A stretch of 64,000 nt of DNA, from assembly GCA_004020545.1 (NCBI GenBank), contig SAQE01000010.1:62001-126000 (forward strand), given 5' to 3'. The notes below the pieces were generated by a model. It was given only the letters and a program-made list of their open reading frames with translations, did no database searches and was not told the DNA's origin. A program made the position numbers and the translations under genes. Source of the stretch: Mesorhizobium sp. Lineage in GTDB: Bacteria > Pseudomonadota > Alphaproteobacteria > Rhizobiales > Rhizobiaceae. Positions 52,834-64,000 of this stretch are shown here, piece by piece. Each line of letters opens with the position of its first letter. The stretch's first letter is position 1.

Positions 52834-54056
52834 CGGATGATCTCGAACGCGTGTTCAAGGCGGCTTGTCCCGACAAAGACGGGACGGTCTGAATTGATGA
52901 CGTCAAAAACCTCGATGTTCTCTATCCAGTCGTAATTGTTGTCGATGTGCACGTCTCCCGTATGCAGCGCTACCGAGAGGCCATATGAACCCTGGCCAAG
53001 AGCGCAGGCAAGGCGCAGGCGGCATTCGACCTTGTCACCGGCTGTAATGTTCGAAAGCACTTGTCCCGTATGCCAGGTGTTGGTCCCCCAAACGGTATGG
53101 CCGGCTCGGTCCCTCAGCATGAAACCGATAACTAGCTCCGGAATATCCTCCTTCGCGACAATGCGGGTTCGAACCGTCACGCTCTGACCGGAGACGGCGG
53201 TCTTGATCTGCGCTCCGCTGTCGCTGTCGGTCAGGGCCACCGATTCGACAGCAACCGCCTTTGTCCCGCTGCGGCTATAGAGCCACTGGTCCTTTTCCCG
53301 CCGCTGCTCCACGGTCAGCTTGTCGTTCTCCTTGGTCGCGATCAGGGCGTTGTAGTAGTCGACCACCTCGTCGGGCGGCCCGTCTTTCAGGACATGTCCC
53401 TTGTCCAGCAGAATCACCCTATCGCATAGCGATCTCACATCGCCCATGCTGTGGGTAACGAGAATGATCGATGTGCCGTCGGCCTTGAAGCTGCGTATCC
53501 GGTCGAAGCTCTTGTGCTGGAAATAGCTGTCGCCGACCGACAGCACCTCGTCGACGATCAGGACCTCCGGCCGCTCGGCGGTGGCAAGGGCAAAGGCCAG
53601 GCGCGCCTGCATGCCGCTCGAATAGGTCCGGAGCGGCTGATCGAAGAACTCGCCGATCTCGGCGAAGTCCTCGATATAAGGCATGAGTTCGCTCAGGCGC
53701 GCCTGCGAAAGCCCCATGAGCCCGCCGGCATGGAAAGCGTTCTGTCGCCCGGTGAACTCCGGATTGAAGCCGAGCCCGAGTTCCAGGATGGCGCTGATGC
53801 GGCCGCTGGCATGCGCCGTCCCTCCGGTCGGCCGCACCGTTCCGGTGATCAGCTTAAGCAGCGTGCTCTTGCCGGCGCCGTTCTGCCCGATAAGCCCGAG
53901 CGCCTCACCGGCTGAAAGGGAAAATGAAACATCCTTGACCGGCCAGAATTCCTCGGTCGGCTTGACCGGCGCGCCGAACCAACCCGCGAACCTTTCCAGG
54001 TTGCTGGCATAGCTCGCGTAGCATTTCGACAGGTTACTGACTGAAAGCACGGTCAT
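52830..54056 (-). CDS. wzt: O-antigen ABC transporter ATPase Wzt with glycan-binding C-terminal domain
   Basis: 408 residues. The ATPase part (about 1-235) has the Walker A GLIGQNGAGKSTLLKLITGT, the signature YSSGMQARLAFALATA and Walker B VLIVDEVLSVGD. The start VSNLSKCYASYASNLERFA and the GRISAILELGLGFNPEFTGR segment are diagnostic of Wzt/TagH exporters. The C-terminal ~150 residues match the Wzt_C immunoglobulin-like fold (VIGFMLRDRAGHTVWGTNTW), which in O8/O9a systems recognises the modified chain end before export. It is coupled to wzm (2-base gap) and to the methyltransferase (4-base overlap). Confidence 0.94.
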   Translation of the reverse strand: MTVLSVSNLSKCYASYASNLERFAGWFGAPVKPTEEFWPVKDVSFSLSAGEALGLIGQNGAGKSTLLKLITGTVRPTGGTAHASGRISAILELGLGFNPEFTGRQNAFHAGGLMGLSQARLSELMPYIEDFAEIGEFFDQPLRTYSSGMQARLAFALATAERPEVLIVDEVLSVGDSYFQHKSFDRIRSFKADGTSIILVTHSMGDVRSLCDRVILLDKGHVLKDGPPDEVVDYYNALIATKENDKLTVEQRREKDQWLYSRSGTKAVAVESVALTDSDSGAQIKTAVSGQSVTVRTRIVAKEDIPELVIGFMLRDRAGHTVWGTNTWHTGQVLSNITAGDKVECRLRLACALGQGSYGLSVALHTGDVHIDNNYDWIENIEVFDVINSDRPVFVGTSRLEHAFEIIR

Positions 54057-54058
54057 GG

Positions 54059-54844
54059 CTATAGCACGTCGATCAGTTCGGGGCTTGCGCGCCGGAAGAA
54101 AACAATCGCGAAGGCCATGCTCGCAAGTCCGAGCATTGCCGGCATGATCAGGCTACCCGGGTCTGGCCAGCGGTTGAACAACAGCGCGTCCTGATACAGC
54201 GCAACCAACGGCGCGATCGGATTGAGGCCGATCAAGAAACCGTATTTTTCGGGCAAAACATTGACCGGGTAGACAATCGGCGTCAGCCAGTACCAGAGCT
54301 GCAAGACAATAGTCATAACCTGCGCGACGTCGCGGATGAACACATTGACGACACCGAGAATGACGCCGAGGCCGAATCCGATCGCGGCGATCAGAACGAT
54401 CCCGACCGGTAGCAGGACGAGGGCGCGGCCCGGAATGTGTCCAAGGAAGATGAAGATGACGAACAGCGCCACCAGCAGCAGCAGGTGATTGATCAGCGCC
54501 GTGCCGCCCACGATGATCGGCAGGCACAGACGCGGAAACGCGATCTTCTTCATCACCGGCGCCTGCTCGATGAAAACGGTCATGCTACGCATCAGAATCT
54601 CGCTGAACAACGACCAGGCGGCCATGCCGGACAGAAGGTAGATTGGATATGCCGCCGGGGCATCCGTATCCGGAAGCCGCGCCTTGAGAACTTCCGACAA
54701 CACGATCGAGAAGATCAGTGCCTGCGCCAGCGGGTGAAGGATAAACCACAGGCCGCCCAAGCGCGAGCGCACGAAGCGCCCCTTGAGATCGCCTCTGATG
54801 GAGGAGATGATGAAATGACGGTATTGCCAGAGGGTTCGAAACAT
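54059..54844 (-). CDS. wzm: O-antigen ABC transporter permease Wzm
   Basis: 261 residues, ABC-2 type permease with about six membrane helices. The amphipathic N-terminus RTLWQYRHFIISSIRGDLKG and the following RFVRSRLGGLWFILHPLAQA are typical of Wzm/KpsM/TagG exporters, as is the late QLWYWLTPIVYPVNVLPEKY. It forms the channel that moves the finished undecaprenyl-linked O chain across the inner membrane. It is paired with wzt immediately downstream and lies 27 bases after the rmd-like gene. Confidence 0.94.
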   Translation of the reverse strand: MFRTLWQYRHFIISSIRGDLKGRFVRSRLGGLWFILHPLAQALIFSIVLSEVLKARLPDTDAPAAYPIYLLSGMAAWSLFSEILMRSMTVFIEQAPVMKKIAFPRLCLPIIVGGTALINHLLLLVALFVIFIFLGHIPGRALVLLPVGIVLIAAIGFGLGVILGVVNVFIRDVAQVMTIVLQLWYWLTPIVYPVNVLPEKYGFLIGLNPIAPLVALYQDALLFNRWPDPGSLIMPAMLGLASMAFAIVFFRRASPELIDVL

Positions 54845-54871
54845 AAATTCGACCTTTGCGCGCTTGTAGCA

Positions 54872-55828
54872 TCAGCGGGCGCTGCATATCCGGCGCCAAT
54901 ATCCTAAGACGTCGGCTATTGTTTGCTCGAATGGCACTAAAGGCGTCCAGTCCAGCCTTTCGCGTGCCTTTGATGCATCACCACAGGCGACGGGGATCTC
55001 GTTCGGACGAAACCTTTCCGGGTCCGCACGCACTTCGATGTCGATGCCGGACTGTGCGATAAGCGCGTCCAGGATAGCTCGAATTCCGCGAGGTCGTCCG
55101 GACGCGATGTTATAGACGCTGTCAAGTCCGGTCTTGGAGTCCTGGATCGCGGCGATCGCATAGGCGCGCACGACGTCCCGAACGTCGAGAAAGTCGCGCT
55201 CGGCGTCCAGATTTCCGACATGAATGACGGGCTCGCGCTTGCCCGACAGGATTTCGGCGACCTGGCGCGCGAAATCGGAGACGACATAGGTGTCGGACTG
55301 GCCGGGGCCAGTGTGATTGAACGGGCGAAAGCGAATGGCGCGCAGGCCGTCATAGGACATCTGCCCGATCATCAGGTCCGCGGCGGCCTTGGTGGCACCG
55401 TAGACGTTCACCGGCCGGAGCGGTGTGTTTTCGGTCACGGGACCAGTCGCGCTCTGGAAAGAGGCCCCGTAGGCTTCCGAGCTGCCAACGTAGACGAACC
55501 TGGCCTCCGGAGCATGGCGCATCACGGATTCGGCCAGATTCATCGTTCCCGTCACATTGACATCCCAGGCATGCCGCGGGTCGTTGCGTGCATCGGAAGG
55601 CGCGGCGACCGCGGCCAAATGGACAAGCGCGGTGGGGTGGACTTCGCGGACGGCGTCATCGATCGCCTCCCGGTCCCGCAGATCGATCGGGTTTCGCCGC
55701 CCTTCGCCATGACCGAGCACGAACACCTTGCAGCCAGCGTGCTCCCGCTCCAGCAACTGCAACAGCGCCGAACCGACAAACCCACTGGCTCCGGTTACCA
55801 GGATGCGATGCGTCAACGTATCGACCAT
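54872..55828 (-). CDS. rmd: GDP-6-deoxy-4-keto-hexose reductase, Rmd-like
   Basis: 318 residues, extended short-chain dehydrogenase. Motifs are ILVTGASGFVGSALLQLLER (about 9-28), VYVGSSEAYGASF and the catalytic VYGATKAAADLMI. The segment FRPFNHTGPGQSDTYVVSDF is characteristic of the Rmd/GDP-4-keto-6-deoxymannose reductase group. Rmd gives GDP-D-rhamnose, the precursor of A-band-type rhamnans; a 6-deoxytalose product cannot be excluded. Adjacent gmd supplies its substrate. Confidence 0.88.
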   Translation of the reverse strand: MVDTLTHRILVTGASGFVGSALLQLLEREHAGCKVFVLGHGEGRRNPIDLRDREAIDDAVREVHPTALVHLAAVAAPSDARNDPRHAWDVNVTGTMNLAESVMRHAPEARFVYVGSSEAYGASFQSATGPVTENTPLRPVNVYGATKAAADLMIGQMSYDGLRAIRFRPFNHTGPGQSDTYVVSDFARQVAEILSGKREPVIHVGNLDAERDFLDVRDVVRAYAIAAIQDSKTGLDSVYNIASGRPRGIRAILDALIAQSGIDIEVRADPERFRPNEIPVACGDASKARERLDWTPLVPFEQTIADVLGYWRRICSAR

Positions 55829-55852
55829 GTTGTCAAAAAAAGGGCTTTCCGA

Positions 55853-58317
<2,465 letters not shown>

Positions 58318-58320
58318 ACT

Positions 58321-59748
58321 TCAACTTTCCAAGATTTGGGTTCGGCCGAGAGCGAGGCCCCAACCGAGCAATTCGTCCGCGCGGGATTGCGCTTTTGCTT
58401 CGACATAGCAACGCAATTCGGGTGCATTGCCCGACGCGCGGAAGTGCACAACTTCTCCGTTGCCGGCGGTGATACGCACACCATCATGGTTGTCAACATT
58501 CGCGACACCCCCGAGAACCGTGAAGATCCTGTCGGCATAGGCTGCATCGGTTGCCAACCTGCCGAGAAAGGACGCGCTGTTCTCGGTCGGCACTCCTTCA
58601 AGCCGACCGCTTGCCCCGGCAAGAAAGCGAAAATCGGCCGCGATCTCGGCGAGTGGGCGGCCGGTCGTTGCGATCGCCGAAAGCGCGCAAAGAATTGGCA
58701 ATAGCGAATCCCGCGTTCGCAAGGCCGGCAGGGTGCGCCCACCCTTCTCGACAGCCGAACCCAGGAGAACGCCGCCATTGGCCTCGAACCCCACGACACA
58801 TCTTGCGCCCTCGGCGAGAGCCCTGCCGATACCTTCAATGACGTAGGGCGAGCCCACGCGCGTGCGAACGACCCTTGCGAAATACCCGCAACGCTCCAAA
58901 GCCGAGTTGGAACTGACCGGTGTGACGACGCAGTCGGCACCCAGGACATTTGCGGTGATTGCGCCCAACAGATCGCCGCGCACGAAAATGCCGCTGTTAT
59001 CCGCCACGAGCGGCCTGTCGCCATCGCCATCGGTGGACACGATCGCATCGAACCGCTCTGCCGCCGCCCAGTCCTTGAGAAGCGCCACATCCTCCCGCCT
59101 GAGCGCTTCGGTATCGACTGGAATGAAATGTTCGGACCTGCCCAGAGGTATCGTTTCGGCCCCAAGCCCGCCAAGAATGTCGACGATGATGTCTCTGGCC
59201 ACGGACGAATGCTGGTAGACGCCGACGCGCAGACCGGAAAGGCTGCCCTTCTCAAAGAAACCAAGAAACCTTTCGGCATAGCGGCGGGACGGCTCGGTGC
59301 CCGCCCGCGCCGGTTCAACCGGCGGCAGCGACGGGGCCCTATCCTTGATGCCCGCCTGGATTTCGACGATGTCGCCCTCGTCGCGCTTGTCGATCTCACC
59401 ATCCGCCCGGTAGAATTTGAGCCCGTTTCTGTCTTCGGGAATGTGACTGCCGGTGACCATTATTGCCGGAGCGTTCTCGCCGTTGGCGTAAAGCGCAAGT
59501 GCGGGCGTAGGCAAGGCTCCGCAATCGACCGGCACCAAGCCGGCCTCGGCGATCGCCGCATGAACAAGCTGCGCGATCTCGGGGCTGGAAGCGCGAAGAT
59601 CACGTCCGACATAAACCTTCGAGCCTGCTTTCAGGGAGCCCCGATCCTGGAGCGTGCGCACGAACGCGGCCGTGTATGTGAATGCCGGCGGTCCTCGAAG
59701 CTCGCTGACGAGGCCGCGCAGTCCACTGGTGCCAAACTTCAAAGTCAC
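58321..59748 (-). CDS. manB: Phosphomannomutase ManB
   Basis: 475 residues from GTG 59748, preceded by GGATGGCAGAGG and giving the family start TLKFGTSGLRGLVSELRGP. The phosphoserine loop is MVTGSHIPEDRNGLKFY, a TGSHIP variant typical of this phosphomannomutase branch. The metal loop is VSTDGDGDRPLVADN, and FEANGGVLLG (sugar-binding) and RASGNAPELRCYVEA (phosphate-binding) follow. It converts mannose-6-phosphate to mannose-1-phosphate. It is the first gene of manB-manC-gmd-rmd-wzm-wzt and has a candidate promoter about 260 bases upstream. Confidence 0.93.
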   Translation of the reverse strand: MTLKFGTSGLRGLVSELRGPPAFTYTAAFVRTLQDRGSLKAGSKVYVGRDLRASSPEIAQLVHAAIAEAGLVPVDCGALPTPALALYANGENAPAIMVTGSHIPEDRNGLKFYRADGEIDKRDEGDIVEIQAGIKDRAPSLPPVEPARAGTEPSRRYAERFLGFFEKGSLSGLRVGVYQHSSVARDIIVDILGGLGAETIPLGRSEHFIPVDTEALRREDVALLKDWAAAERFDAIVSTDGDGDRPLVADNSGIFVRGDLLGAITANVLGADCVVTPVSSNSALERCGYFARVVRTRVGSPYVIEGIGRALAEGARCVVGFEANGGVLLGSAVEKGGRTLPALRTRDSLLPILCALSAIATTGRPLAEIAADFRFLAGASGRLEGVPTENSASFLGRLATDAAYADRIFTVLGGVANVDNHDGVRITAGNGEVVHFRASGNAPELRCYVEAKAQSRADELLGWGLALGRTQILES

Positions 59749-60006
59749 CCTCTGCCATCCTTTCCGAATTCGGCGCAAGTCAGGCAAACTGACATCATGT
59801 TACGCAACCTGCGACAGCGTGATGGCGTGTGGAGCATCGAATAACGCGCCCCTATAGAGCGAGCCACTTAAGCGGCCTGCCAGGTAATTCGTTAGATTTC
59901 TCTAATATTACCGGACAAAGGAGTGTTCCTCTGTCTCCAGAAAGGATAGTTCCCTTCAAGAAGGTCTCCTTGAGTTGCCGAGCCCCCCGGCCCTGCAAGC
60001 TGCCCG

Positions 60007-60035
60007 TGCTTAGGTTTCGCGAAACGGCTTGTCAA
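60007..60035 (-). promoter_or_regulatory. Candidate promoter of the man/O-chain operon with embedded palindrome
   Basis: On the minus strand TTGACA (plus 60030-60035), 17 bases and TAAGCA (plus 60007-60012) form a -35/-10 pair with a perfect -35 and a weak -10. The spacer contains the perfect 12-bp palindrome GTTTCGCGAAAC (60014-60025), where a bound regulator would block RNA polymerase. The resulting leader to manB would be about 250 bases. Confidence 0.5.
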
Positions 60036-60116
60036 TCTCCGGCTGAAACAGCGCACAGCCGCGTCGCCGATTTCGGTCAAATGGCAGACATCGAAGCGCG
60101 ACAACGGTCCAAATAA

Positions 60117-60142
60117 AAAGCCGGCGGGTGAGCGCCGGCTTT
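60117..60142 (-). terminator. Intrinsic terminator of bioY
   Basis: AAAGCCGGCG (60117-60126) and CGCCGGCTTT (60133-60142) form a perfect 10-bp stem with a 6-base loop. On the minus strand it is followed by TTTTTATTT, a proper U-run. It lies 25 bases after the bioY stop. Confidence 0.9.
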
Positions 60143-60166
60143 GTTGGCTTTGTTCGAACGGATTTT

Positions 60167-60760
60167 TCAGGGCTGCTTTGGCAACAACGCCCAGACGGCC
60201 GGCACCAGGCTGGCGGCTAAAGCCACCTTGATCAGGTCGCCGGCAATAAACGGCACGACGCCGAACTGCCACGACTTTTCCGGTCCGATCAGGGCCGCCA
60301 GCCAGGCGAAGCCCATCGCCATCATGATGACCTCGGCGGTAAGCATCGCGCCGAAGAGCTTGAACGGATGGCGGTCCCAGCCGCGATCCGCGGCCCAGCC
60401 GGCGATCGCCGCCATCACCACGAAGCCGGCGAGATAGCCGCCGGTGGAGCCGAGCATATAGGCGATGCCGATGCCCTTTTCCGGCGTGCCCTGGAAAACG
60501 GGTAAGCCAAACGCGCCTTCGGCGAGGTAGAGAACGAGCGTCGCGACGGCAAGGCGCATGCCGAAGGCGGCGGCGATCAGCAGGACGGCAAGCGTCTGCA
60601 GCGAGATGTCGACCGGGCCGAGAACGACCTTGGTCTTGGCCGAGAGCGTTAGCAGGAGGGTTCCGGCAAGCGCCAGAAAGAGCTGCGTCGCCAGCCGCGC
60701 GGCGCCCTGGTCGGGCAGAGCGAGAGAAACGAGCGGACGCATCGTGGTTGCAGTTGCCAT
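60167..60760 (-). CDS. bioY: Biotin transporter S component BioY
   Basis: 197 residues with about six membrane helices. The family pattern is seen as AKTKVVLGPVDISLQTLAVL (about 42-61), then LAEGAFGLPVFQGTPEKGIG and YMLGSTGGYLAGFVVMAAIA. BioY binds biotin and works alone or with the BioMN ECF module; bioM and bioN are not next to it. The gene ends in a strong intrinsic terminator and is divergent from the metallo-hydrolase gene with a 98-base gap. Confidence 0.95.
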   Translation of the reverse strand: MATATTMRPLVSLALPDQGAARLATQLFLALAGTLLLTLSAKTKVVLGPVDISLQTLAVLLIAAAFGMRLAVATLVLYLAEGAFGLPVFQGTPEKGIGIAYMLGSTGGYLAGFVVMAAIAGWAADRGWDRHPFKLFGAMLTAEVIMMAMGFAWLAALIGPEKSWQFGVVPFIAGDLIKVALAASLVPAVWALLPKQP

Positions 60761-60858
60761 GGTCTTCCCCGTTGTGGCTGATTTTCTGGCTTTAATTTTC
60801 CTATATTGGCTTCCGTATCAGGCGGCAATCATTTTGCCGCGTCGCAGCGGAGCCCGGC

Positions 60859-61767
60859 ATGGCGCTTGAATTCGACATACGCTTCGATCCGGCCTATGGC
60901 CATGCAGTCACGGTTGCCCCCGACGTGCTGCGCATCACCGCCAACAACCCAAGTCCGTTCACTTTCCACGGCACCAACAGCTATATCGTCGGCCGCGAGA
61001 CGCTCGCAGTGGTCGATCCCGGACCGGATGACGACACGCATCTCCAAACCTTGCTCGCCGCGATCGGCGGCAGGCCCGTCAGCCACGTCTTCGTCAGCCA
61101 CACCCACCGCGACCACTCGCCCCTGACGGCGCGGCTGAAGCAGCGAACGGGCGCCACCGTGCTTGCCGAAGGTCCGCATCGGCCGGCGCGGCCGCTGCGC
61201 ATCGGCGAGGTAAACCCGCTCGATGCCAGCGCCGACTTGGACTTCATGCCCGATGTCGCGCTGGCCGACGGTTCCCTCACCCATGGCGACGGCTGGACGA
61301 TCCGAACGGTCTTGACGCCGGGTCACGCCGCCAACCACGCGGCCTTTGCGCTCGAGGGAACCGGCGTCCTGTTTTCGGCAGACCATGTCATGGCCTGGGC
61401 GACCTCCATCGTCGCGCCCCCGGATGGCGCGATGGCCGATTATATGAGGTCGCTCGACAAATTGATCGAGCGCGACGACCACCTGCTGTTTCCCGGCCAT
61501 GGCGGACCGGTGACCGCGCCGCGAAAGTTCATGCGCGGGCTGAAAACGCACCGCAAGATGCGCGAACGAGCGATCCTGGAGCGCATCCGCACCGGCGACC
61601 GGACAATCAAGGACATGGTCGCGGCGATCTATCGCGACACCGACCCGCGGCTGCACGGCGCCGCCGGCCTTTCAGTGCTTGCCCATCTGGAGGACCTGGT
61701 GGTCCGCGGCCTGGTCGCCACCGAAGGCGATCCGGCGATCGACGGTATATTCACGCCGACGCGCTAG
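60859..61767 (+). CDS. Metallo-beta-lactamase fold hydrolase (LACTB2/glyoxalase II-like)
   Basis: 302 residues. The metal motif is VFVSHTHRDHSPLTARLKQR (HxHxDH, about 75-94). It follows the NSYIVGRETLAVVDPGPDDD strand, and TPGHAANHAAFALEGTGVLF, SADHVM and LLFPGHGGPV supply the remaining ligands. A C-terminal winged-helix-like segment (TIKDMVAAIYRDTDPRLHGA) is found in the LACTB2-like subgroup. The substrate is unknown: a hydrolase of thioesters, esters or RNA is possible. Confidence 0.9.
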   Translation: MALEFDIRFDPAYGHAVTVAPDVLRITANNPSPFTFHGTNSYIVGRETLAVVDPGPDDDTHLQTLLAAIGGRPVSHVFVSHTHRDHSPLTARLKQRTGATVLAEGPHRPARPLRIGEVNPLDASADLDFMPDVALADGSLTHGDGWTIRTVLTPGHAANHAAFALEGTGVLFSADHVMAWATSIVAPPDGAMADYMRSLDKLIERDDHLLFPGHGGPVTAPRKFMRGLKTHRKMRERAILERIRTGDRTIKDMVAAIYRDTDPRLHGAAGLSVLAHLEDLVVRGLVATEGDPAIDGIFTPTR

Positions 61768-61771
61768 ATTT

Positions 61772-62557
61772 TCATTCGGCCCGCGCCGCGCCGACCTGGC
61801 CGGCGACCTCCTGATCGAGCTCGCCGAGGAAATCGGTGATGCGGGCGGCATTGTCGCCCAAGTCATAACGTCCGTAGCGCGAGGCCGAGCGCATGTCGAC
61901 GATGACCGAATCGCCATCGTCGGTGACGCGGATGGCGACGTCGGCGGGCAGCCCGACCACGAAGCCCCTGGCGACCGCGTTGATGGTCGCCTCGCTTTGC
62001 CCGTTGATATCCGGATAAGGCGCGGTCAGTTGCCAGTCCCGCCGGTCGAGCACGGTTTCGACGGCGTCGACCACGGTTTCGAAGGGCAGGTTGTAGCTGC
62101 GCCCGGTGACCAGCGGATAGGCCTGCGCCTGCAGGCCCTGCTCGCCGGGCGTCGGCGGCGACAGCGCGTTCATGTCGCTGGTCCGATCGCTGGTGTCCAG
62201 CACCGGCGGGTCGTCGAGGTCGGTCGAGATGTCGCGTAGCGGCGGATAGATCGTCGCCCAGTAGGCGGCGATGCCGTAGGGGGCAAGCACCAGCAGCGCC
62301 AGCAGCGCGCCAACGCTGAGATCGCGGCCGCCGCGATCGCCGAAATTCCACAGTCTCGACAGCGCAAGCCCGGCAAGCAGCAGCGCGAGTGCTGCAAGCA
62401 GCGCGACGATCGCCAGCACCCACAGGAAAGGCGGCGTGTCGACCAAATCGAGGCGATAGCCGGCAAGAACGGTCAACAAAAGGACGAGCGAGAATGCCCC
62501 GATCCGCCGCGACCAGCCGGCCGCCCTCGACGTCTGCCGTTCAGGAATTGTAACCAT
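61772..62557 (-). CDS. DUF1499 membrane protein
   Basis: 261 residues from ATG 62557. Three hydrophobic segments lie in the first ~110 residues ([55 protein letters not shown]). They are followed by a ~150-residue DUF1499 domain with [20 protein letters not shown] and the C-terminal [20 protein letters not shown] signature. The function of this family is not known. It is convergent with the hydrolase gene (4-base gap) and lies 78 bases after the acyl-CoA synthetase stop. Confidence 0.85.
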   Translation of the reverse strand: MVTIPERQTSRAAGWSRRIGAFSLVLLLTVLAGYRLDLVDTPPFLWVLAIVALLAALALLLAGLALSRLWNFGDRGGRDLSVGALLALLVLAPYGIAAYWATIYPPLRDISTDLDDPPVLDTSDRTSDMNALSPPTPGEQGLQAQAYPLVTGRSYNLPFETVVDAVETVLDRRDWQLTAPYPDINGQSEATINAVARGFVVGLPADVAIRVTDDGDSVIVDMRSASRYGRYDLGDNAARITDFLGELDQEVAGQVGAARAE

Positions 62558-62635
62558 TTTTCGCCGTGCTGCCCGACCCGGGCCGAGACTTAGAGGTTTT
62601 CGCGTCGGGCTTGAAGCCGAAAGATTGAACAATCC

Positions 62636-64000
<1,365 letters not shown>

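Larger units (their letters stand above)
59749..60166. other. Intergenic region between bioY and manB
   Basis: 418 bases without a gene. It holds the bioY terminator (60117-60142), a candidate man promoter with a palindrome in its spacer (60007-60035), and an AT-rich leader for manB (about 59880-59950). Nothing else could be named. Confidence 0.6.

Overview
The window looks like a chromosomal segment of a rhizobial alphaproteobacterium, most likely Mesorhizobium or a close relative. The reasons are uniformly high GC with strong GC3 bias, a glgP-glgB-glgC-glgA-pgm cluster, an frc-type fructose ABC system, fused CysNC next to CysD, and LPS genes of rhizobial type. This is inference from gene content; no 16S gene is present. 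I saw no tRNA, rRNA, CRISPR array or intact insertion sequence.

Layout. 1-2904 (minus): an oligopeptide ABC importer (oppA, oppB, 5' part of oppC). 3194-5400 (plus): an orphan TadE/TadG-like pair. 5409-19857 (minus): a glycogen/alpha-glucan block, glgP-glgB-glgC-glgA-pgm, then glgX and a GH13 alpha-glucosidase. It is interrupted at 9237-10298 by a small HTH-nucleotidyltransferase/HEPN-like module whose second gene carries a probable one-base deletion. 20003-25855: a fructose-type ABC importer (minus), divergent from a ROK regulator, an RbsD/FucU mutarotase and a PfkB sugar kinase (plus), with a perfect 13-bp inverted repeat between them. 26100-27269: a DegT-type aminotransferase. 27400-28242: a graveyard of a VapB/VapC pair and a Fic protein, all frame-broken. 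28313-31957 (minus): cysD-cysNC-cysQ sulfate activation.

32395-59748 is a large surface-polysaccharide region. The first part has an O-antigen ligase/polymerase, an NDP-sugar reductase, a minimal sugar-1-phosphate transferase and a WbpM-like 4,6-dehydratase (a set resembling the QuiNAc initiation genes of Rhizobium etli), then glycosyltransferases, methyltransferases, a flippase-like membrane protein, an AT-rich GT-C-like membrane protein and an acyltransferase. The second part (minus, 59748 to 47455) reads manB-manC-gmd-rmd-wzm-wzt-methyltransferase/coiled-coil-tandem glycosyltransferase-methyltransferase. It should make GDP-D-rhamnose (or a related GDP-6-deoxyhexose) and export a homopolymer-like O chain through an ABC transporter.

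60167-64000: bioY with a clear intrinsic terminator, a metallo-beta-lactamase-fold hydrolase, a DUF1499 membrane protein and the 3' part of an acyl-CoA synthetase gene.

Most genes are ordinary. The points most worth a second look are the frame-broken HEPN/nucleotidyltransferase module inside the glycogen cluster, the toxin-gene graveyard, the ABC-exported O-chain locus with a WbdD-like methyltransferase/coiled coil that has no kinase, the AT-rich patches in the polysaccharide genes, and several strong inverted repeats that are probably operators or mRNA stem-loops.
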